From positions 1,748,051 through 1,771,688 of the forward strand of contig BFEA01000195.1 of NCBI GenBank assembly GCA_003427395.1: DNA of 23,638 bases, read 5' to 3'. This stretch comes from Chara braunii (Eukaryota; Streptophyta; Charophyceae; Charales; Characeae). The notes below the pieces were generated by a model, which was given only the letters and a program-made list of their open reading frames with translations, did not search any database and was not told the origin of the DNA. Within the stretch, counting starts at the first letter, position 1, and each line of letters begins with the position of its first letter. Positions 18,483 to 23,638 of this stretch are shown here, in pieces. The position numbers and the translations under genes are program-made.

Positions 18483-19041
18483 CACCCACCACTCTTTTGC
18501 CCGTCGGTGCCCTGGCTGCACCTTCTGCACGTCGATGGGGACCGCGCTCACACTCTCTACGTTTCACGGAAGCGTTACGTTCGTGCTAAGCTGTAACGGC
18601 CCGAAGAGCATGCGGAACACGAAGGTCACGTCACAGTAGAGAACCGTTACGCATGCACGCTACATTGCCCAACATTCCAATGCCCTCCTTTTAAGCCATG
18701 GCCGCCATCACTCCTCTGCACAGACGTTTCACCCCTGTCTCCAGTCCAGCCGCCAGGGAGCCTCACACACTAATGTGTCACAACGGAGGGTTCGAAATTC
18801 GAAATTGGAACGGGGATGTTGGTGCCCTTTTTCTTCGTCAGCCCGGTAGGCCTCCCTGCTGCCGCCACTGGACCACACCCGAGGACGCACGGACATCCCA
18901 GCACGATGACGAAAATTCACCCCCGCAGCCACGTGTATGCGTATGAAATTGGCCGCTGGAGACCTCCAAGGGTTTTCTTTGGGACCCATTGAATTAGGAT
19001 GCGGTGTAACAATGACACCGAAAACCGGAAAATTTTCCAAG
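18483..19041. other. Unrecognised stretch before LINE copy 3
   Basis: No gene is recognised. ATTTTCCAAG at 19032-19041 is the left half of a candidate target-site duplication for the LINE that follows. An open frame that begins upstream at 18937 runs into the LINE and so appears joined to it by chance. Confidence 0.4.
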
Positions 19042-19070
19042 GACGTGAGCCTGACAGAGCAAATGGACGA

Positions 19071-19561
19071 GTTCACTGGAAACATGCTCAGGTTGGGATG
19101 GCGGGCGGTTCTCTGGGCTCTCTGGCGACGACGTTGCACCTTCGAAATGGAGGGAGCACGATTAGAAGGGCCCGAGTTCACAGAGAGCATCCAGCTTCAA
19201 ATCCAGACAGAAATAACGGCCAAATGGAATGAGCTTAAAGCACGAATTCAACCCCTCCACAAACCACAAGATATCAGAAAACAATTCCAGGACTTCAGCT
19301 CGAACGGGTTTGGGGACTCACAGGGAGGGAGGATTGGCAGAGTGGAATGGCAGGGAGAACCAACAGTAACTACAGCAGCTGAGGACGACCAAGCTGGAGG
19401 GGAGATCACAAGAGACTACCGACTGTACTTCAATGAATGGACCAAAGTGGACGCAGCAATCCCTTTCAAATCGCCTGATCACTTCCCGGACTTCTTCCCC
19501 CCCCCCCTCGAACTGCCTGGTGGACATGATGTGGTACGGGATGGACCTCGCTGGGCACTAG
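19071..19561 (+). pseudogene. LINE copy 3 ORF2 C-terminus with a C11 slip
   Basis: RLGWRAVLWALWRRRCTFEM, then GARLEGPEFTESIQLQIQTE and ITRDYRLYFNEWTKVD and FPDFFPPP, align with the end of copy 1 (RRAILWALWWKR, ARVEGPEVTEQIKSHIQTE, HRDYKLVFNNWTVPD, FPDLFPP). There are no internal stops. A run of 11 C (19497-19507) shifts the frame: past it, a different frame reads MMWYGMDLAGH and stops at TAG 19559-19561, matching the AWYG end of copy 1. Without that shift the frame runs on to about 19695. The copy is 5'-truncated, so it lacks the endonuclease and reverse transcriptase. Confidence 0.85.
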
Positions 19562-20016
19562 GGGGACCAGGCCGCAGGGTAGGGGGCCGCAGGGCAGTCA
19601 ATGTTGGCAGCCAGAGCGAGAGAAAAGACAGAAGAGAGATAGCTCTAGGCAAAGTCCAAGAAAGAGAGGGGAGGGAAGGACAGAGCATTGTCTAAGACAC
19701 ACACACACTTTCGGAAAAGGACGGGGGGAACTATCAGCTGTAGGTATTGGGCACCTGTCACGAATTCCCCACAAGGTTGCTGCAGTGACGCACTCATACA
19801 CTGGTACTCTGCTGGGGATGGGATGAACTAGTTCTTCAGTCGTAGGATTCTGGCGCCCGGCACAGGGTGAAGAGGTATATCCCCAACCTGCACAGTCAAT
19901 CCTCTGGAGACAGAGCAATCAATGCTGGCAGGGTATTGTTTCTCTCGATGTAAGGGACGCTGGACCCGTTTTCCAGCAGGTGACGCTCCCCACCAATAGA
20001 TGGAGCCCTCCTCCGG

Positions 20017-20054
20017 GTGCTAGTGCTGCCTGCTCTTACCAGCAGCACTAGCAC
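20017..20054 (+). ncRNA. Perfect 13-bp hairpin 3 at the LINE 3' end
   Basis: GTGCTAGTGCTGC (20017-20029) pairs perfectly with GCAGCACTAGCAC (20042-20054) around a 12-nt loop, CTGCTCTTACCA. The stem can continue with TCCTCC/GGAGGA (20009-20014, 20059-20064) across an internal loop. Poly(A) follows about 15 nt later. Equivalent hairpins in the other copies keep the pairing while the bases change. Confidence 0.8.
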
Positions 20055-20083
20055 TGCAGGAGGACGCTTAAAAAAAAAAAAAA

Positions 20084-21226
20084 TCCTGAGGATTTTCCAA
20101 GCAGGGTCTAACGAGGCCTTAACTCACCACACCACTGTAGAAACAAAAAAAGTTAAGAGTGCATCCGCACACAGAGCGTGGCAAGATGCATGCATCGGTT
20201 ACTACAACGGATGCATCTTACCACTTTTTTTCTGGGGAAGATGCATTCTTTCTTTTTTTTCGTTTCGAGAGTCGTATGGACCTATAAAAAAAAAAATACA
20301 ATAATTTTGGGATTTTCAGGCGCCTAGTAAGCACTAAAGCCCCACAGATGCTTTTACGACTCAGTTTGGTTGAAGTTTTGGCGGGACGCTTGACGAGGTA
20401 CCCTCTATATTGTCAGACGGGCTGAAATTTTAAAGACTTGACTAGATACATGGTACTAGAAGTAGGTGATGAGATGTGTAGGACTTACCAGTAGTACTAA
20501 TAGAGTAGGAACCGTCTCATTCGTCATCTGCACCAGGTACTAGGACCCCTGAGGAGGACAGGTTGGCGACCGGTCGAAACGCGGCGTCGGGTCACACCGC
20601 CGCACGTCTTGGAACTTGGTACTTCTTCTTACTTTTTGAAGATGTGCACTGTGCTCGGATTTCATCTATCGTCTTTCTCGTCTTTCCCCTACCCCCTTGC
20701 TTCTCATCTGTCAGTTGTTGCGTATGCGATTGGTGTGTATGGTGTGTCTCTCATTCGTGTGAGGCCCTTAAAGAAGAAAAGAGAAAAAAATCGTTCTGAA
20801 TCGCTTCTAGGGCCGTTACCATGGGGCCCGTTGCACTACTCTAGACTCGTGGAAAATTTCTAGAGTCATTCTAGAGCTGTCATAGTCATGAAATTCCTAA
20901 AATCTACTCATCGTCAGAGCCCGATCCGTAGCAATATACGGCTTATCATTCTGTCGGAGTGGAAAAGATGCACACAGAACTTGGGTTCAACAGAATAGAC
21001 TGGCCATAATCACTCAAGATGGTAGATTAATACTGGATAAATGGCAGCTGTAGGTTTCGTAATGAACATGCTCAATACCTTTGGCCAGCTGGAAGATGGG
21101 CCCTGCTGGAAGTGGAAGGCAGCCGTCCCTGATTTGATTTTAACTTGCGCTTCAATGTTTAATTTTGGAAAGAACAGAGAAAGAAATGGGGCTCTGAACC
21201 CGGTTTCCAGCCTAAGTTTTTATACA
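20084..21226. other. Non-coding stretch with a GATGCAT hairpin
   Basis: AAGATGCAT (20183-20191) pairs with ATGCATCTT (20211-20219). TCTAGAG-type palindromes recur near 20841-20876. An open frame at 20563-20799 (plus) has no recognised domain. A 14-bp piece of the LINE 3' UTR core, ACCCGGTTTCCAGC, lies at 21199-21212. Confidence 0.45.
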
Positions 21227-21231
21227 CCACA

Positions 21232-21263
<32 letters not shown>

Positions 21264-21443
21264 CGCTCCGTCTATTGGTGGGGAGCAACACCTGCTGGAA
21301 ACCGGGTCCAGCGTCCCTTGAATACAAGAGTACAAAATATGATATGAAAGAACATTATGCTTGAACTATAGAGTTGGATGAGAAGTGCCTCTTCACCCCA
21401 TTAGGGCGCCATATCTAACTGCTTCATTCTAGTACCACACTCT
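21227..21443 (-). mobile_element. Short retroposon F with a 10-bp target-site duplication
   Basis: ACCACACTCT flanks the element at 21227-21236 and 21434-21443. Inside, on the minus strand, it begins ACTAGAATGAAGCAG, carries the GGCGCCC...GGGGTGAAGAGG block (near 21387-21407), a ~75-bp segment not shared with other copies, the hairpin 2 core (GCTGGA/TCCAGC at 21294-21299 and 21307-21312), and then poly(A) (T-run to 21260). Hairpins 1 and 3 are absent. With its target-site duplication it is a complete insertion of under 200 bp, so it behaves as a SINE-like unit or a strongly 5'-truncated LINE. Confidence 0.8.
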
Positions 21444-21488
21444 AATGGTAAGAAATTCAATTTTTCAGTGGAAATACAGTTGTAGGAT

Positions 21489-21804
21489 TGGGACGCTGGA
21501 CCCGGTTTCCAGCATACTCAGTATCTACCTGGCTATCTTTGGAGTAGTGTTTGAAACCACCAGTACTTGGCCCAGCTATCGGCCGCAGTGCTTCCCCGTT
21601 AAAGCGCCACGCCTTTAGGGCATCGGGGTACCGGACCACAATGGCTGGAAGCGCCAGCCAAAAAGAAATCGAAACGGTACCCCGGTCCCCGGTGCTTCGG
21701 CAAAAATTGGCGCGCAGGGTTATTTCAGGCTCGGAATAGATAGCTGGGCCAAGTACTTGGGTATGCCCAGAGACAAGTCGGGGACGCTCGACACGGTTTC
21801 CAGC
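21489..21804 (+). repeat. Two 3' UTR core fragments bracketing a foldback
   Basis: GGGACGCTGGACCCGGTTTC followed by CAGC begins near 21489, and a variant GGGACGCTCGACACGGTTTC begins near 21781, also followed by CAGC. In the second the hairpin 2 pairing is broken. They lie on either side of the inverted repeat at 21562-21757. Confidence 0.65.
21562..21757. mobile_element. 196-bp foldback/MITE-like unit with perfect 19-bp terminal inverted repeats
   Basis: AGTACTTGGCCCAGCTATC (21562-21580) is the exact reverse complement of 21739-21757. Inside there is a partial inner pair (CGGGGTACCGGACC against CGGTACCCCGGTCC) and a hairpin, GGCTGG-AAGCG-CCAGCC, near 21642-21658. Size and symmetry fit a MITE or foldback, but no target-site duplication is evident beside the arms. 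Confidence 0.65.
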
Positions 21805-21890
21805 TTTTTTTGCTCTGTGCCTATACTGGGTAATGGCCCAAGAAATCCGTGTTGAATTGTGAGGCCCCCGGCCTCATTCCATTGGGTTTN

Positions 21891-21925
<35 letters not shown>

Positions 21926-22391
21926 ACTCTTCCCTCCCCCAAAAAAAAAAGAGTGGCGAGCGCCTAAGGACCGTGGATTGACGAAATAGATGGTCCCTAG
22001 ACGCCCGCCAGTCCCTTCGTGGCAGTGTCCTACAAAGAAAATGCGCAGATGGGACCGAGCCCCCCCTATTCGCTCCCTAGACGCCCGCCAGGTGCTGGAT
22101 GTCTCCTACCCAAAATTATGCCCAAAAAGAAAAAGAAACTCTTCCTAGTGTGAGTATGCCCTAACAACAGCGACAACATTGTACCCAAGAGCCGCTCAGT
22201 GGGTACACCCATTAAATGTTGAAACTACAGACCCGTGTTCTAATCCAGAACAGATGATGGAACTTGATAAGTGAACTTGTAAAACCAACTATTTCTGAAC
22301 TGCCTGGGGCCGGGACCTTGTCCCACTAGCAGCGTTGAGGCAGGTCCTCGTTGAGCTTTCAACGACGTGTGACCTGCCGCGACTCTGGAGA
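21805..22391. other. Non-coding stretch with poly(A) and short repeats
   Basis: An N followed by an A-run covers 21890-21922. TCCCTAGACGCCCGCCAG is repeated exactly at 21994-22011 and 22074-22091. TGAGGCCCCCGGCCTCA near 21860 is a small hairpin. No gene is recognised. Confidence 0.5.
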
Positions 22392-22443
22392 TTCGAGGAG
22401 TTCTCGAAATTGTGCAGTTCGAGGAGTTCTCGAAATCGTGCGG
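22392..22443. repeat. 26-bp tandem duplication of a TTCGAG...CTCGAA palindrome
   Basis: Units 22392-22417 and 22418-22443 differ at two positions. Each contains TTCGAGGAGTTCTCGAA, which has 6-bp arms and a 5-nt centre, and a TTCnnGAA core. That core resembles a heat-shock-factor half-site pair, but no adjacent promoter is seen. Confidence 0.75.
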
Positions 22444-22583
22444 CCGATTTTCACGTTCAATTCGTTCTGTCCGAATCCGATTTTTATTTATTCCTGCTAG
22501 CACTGAAAAACATTGAACACTCGTTTACAACGCCCCCTACCCTTCCACTTTTTTGTTGAGCTAGCTGTCTCTTTTTTTTGTCT

Positions 22584-23638
22584 CAGCTGTGGCATCAAAG
22601 TCAACACTTGCACCAATTCCAACAGGCTATACCGCAGGACTGGTTTTAAACAATGAGTCGGGGTGTGGTGCCTGTAATGGGCATGTGGTACAAGCACAAG
22701 GACCATCAGGAACCAGAGTTGATTTGGAAAGTCGAGAACTATGGAGCAGCAGTCAATACACCGTTCACTTGTTGGGAAGTGCAGGGTGGGATACATTCCC
22801 TGGGAGACTCGTTGCGACTCGCCCAAGAGCAGACTCCTCTACCTCCGCCGGGCCAGTTACTGCCGGTTTGTGTGTTGGAACAAAGAGACGGTTATTGACC
22901 TTATTACTTACGAAGAGCAGCCTATGAGTTACCGGTCCACCCGAGAGACTGGGTCTGGACACACCCGAAGAATGACAACTTGCTGATCTCGCTCTATAGT
23001 TATACAACTAAGTTGGGTTATTTGATTTCAACACCGGAAGTGGATGTAAACTGGGTAGTGGGAAGAAGATGGATGGCAACGGGATGGATAACAGACTCAC
23101 TGACAAGACTGGTTCGAGCATTACCTGGTTTCTGGAAACAGTTGTTGGACCTGACAGTAAGCAAACATGCAAGTTTACTCTGGTTGATAATGCATCAAGC
23201 ACTGCCTGTTGCTTCTTGGTGTGCACGAAGAACGGTAAAGGCTACTCCGGAATGCAGACTTTGCCGGGGAACACGAATGGAGGACATCCATCACCTTTTA
23301 TTACTTTGTGAAATATCTAGACCATTTTGGGAGTGGTGGAGACGATCCAACGTCCCTGTCCCTGGGGCAGCTACTTGGTGGGATGATCAGTTTGTGCTGA
23401 TGGGGGTGGCTTCAAGAAGACGACCGTCCCCTGATCATTTGGCCCATGCAGAAGAAACTATTTGAGCTGCCATTGTATGGACAATATGGAATCTTCGGAA
23501 TGCTGCTGTGAGAAGGGTCAAGTACAAAAGAAGGGTTGCACAGCCAAAGCCTTGAAATGGTTTGGTTGCAGATGGGGAGCTTTTCCGGATCTTTTTATAT
23601 TGGATTCGCCTGCAGGACAATTTCCAAGGTTGCTTTTT
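22584..23638 (+). pseudogene. LINE copy 4, a different lineage, C-terminal fragment running off the window
   Basis: One frame from about 22584 to the right edge reads as a LINE ORF2 C-terminus. Features include PQDWF, YYLRRAAYELPVHPRDWVW, a zf-RVT region LLWLIMHQALPVASWCARRT with CRLCRG ... EDIHHLLLLC (C-x2-C ... H-x5-C), FWEWWRRSNVP, and AAIVWTIWNLRNAAVRR. It is much less similar to copies 1-3 than they are to each other. Stops interrupt the frame at 22647-22649 (TAA), 22896-22898, 23463-23465 and 23553-23555 (all TGA), without frameshifts. The left limit follows a pyrimidine tract ending TTTTGTCTCAG. The 3' end is outside the window. Confidence 0.82.

Larger units (their letters stand above)
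19042..20083 (+). mobile_element. LINE copy 3, 5'-truncated, complete 3' end with poly(A)
   Basis: The last ~165 codons of the LINE ORF2, a ~500-bp 3' UTR and a 14-nt A-tail. ATTTTCCAAG occurs just before the LINE-like sequence (19032-19041) and again eight bases after the tail (20092-20101), a plausible 10-bp target-site duplication. The 3' UTR has all shared blocks: TGGCGCCC...GGGTGAAGAGG near 19850; hairpin 1, CTCTG-GAGA-CAGAG at 19902-19915; hairpin 2, GCTGGA/TCCAGC at 19959-19964 and 19972-19977; and hairpin 3 at 20017-20054. It is the best-preserved copy of the family here. Confidence 0.88.

Noticed and set aside
17893-18567. 224-codon minus-strand ORF overlapping the candidate spliced gene
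   Set aside because: No recognisable domain, and its Arg-rich composition is what antisense of a pyrimidine-rich strand gives. Not excluded, but the plus strand has a splice pair and a signal-like N-terminus.
18937-19070. N-terminal part of the ORF that enters LINE copy 3
   Set aside because: Only the part after about 19071 aligns with the other LINE copies. The upstream part contains the candidate target site and is probably flanking DNA open by chance.
22589-22927. Alternative plus-strand ORF overlapping LINE copy 4
   Set aside because: It is in a different frame from the LINE-like translation that continues to the window edge; it is a shadow frame.

Overview
This window looks like repeat-dense nuclear DNA from a eukaryote. 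The evidence is long poly(A)/poly(T) tails, several decayed LINE (non-LTR) retrotransposons, minisatellites, one convincing GT-AG intron and almost no intact coding sequence. There are no bacterial operons, ribosome binding sites or CRISPR arrays. The host cannot be named from the sequence alone; a streptophyte (charophyte-type) alga or an early-diverging fungus would both fit the LINE type and the Asn/His-rich protein. Runs of N at 3080, 12519-12556 and 21890 mark assembly uncertainty.

Layout. 1-3050 holds a CT microsatellite, a ~190-bp tandem duplication carrying a 24-bp palindrome, a ~400-bp foldback, a poly(T) tract flanked by a 12-bp direct repeat, and a 36-bp minisatellite. 3050-7830 (minus strand) is the largest element: a 5'-truncated LINE with an APE-type endonuclease, a reverse transcriptase, a C-terminal CCHC zinc finger, a 3' UTR and a poly(A) tail, broken by stops and frameshifts. 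9005-9940 (plus) is a second fragment of the same family that ends in a short A-run near the end of the coding region. 9960-11300 has a hairpin cluster and one candidate host gene encoding an Asn/His-rich protein. 11472-11935 is a 185-bp tandem array with CACGTG-ended inverted repeats. 12110-12370 and 13150-13478 are short elements equal to the LINE 3' UTR plus poly(A). Between them is a large inverted repeat around an assembly gap and a second copy of the 36-bp minisatellite. 14460-18600 is low-complexity DNA with two tRNA-like sequences and one candidate spliced gene. 19042-20083 is a third LINE copy, the least decayed, with the same 3' UTR. 21227-21443 is a short element with a clear 10-bp target-site duplication, followed by a 196-bp foldback. 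22584 to the right edge is a fragment of a different LINE lineage.

The main point of interest is the LINE 3' UTR. Six copies, two attached to LINE coding sequence and four free-standing, share blocks that fold into hairpins. Paired bases change together between copies (compensatory changes) in all three hairpins, which points to a conserved RNA structure, plausibly what the LINE machinery recognises. Some copies lack one or two hairpins and start poly(A) directly after the shared core, so the family contains distinct short forms.
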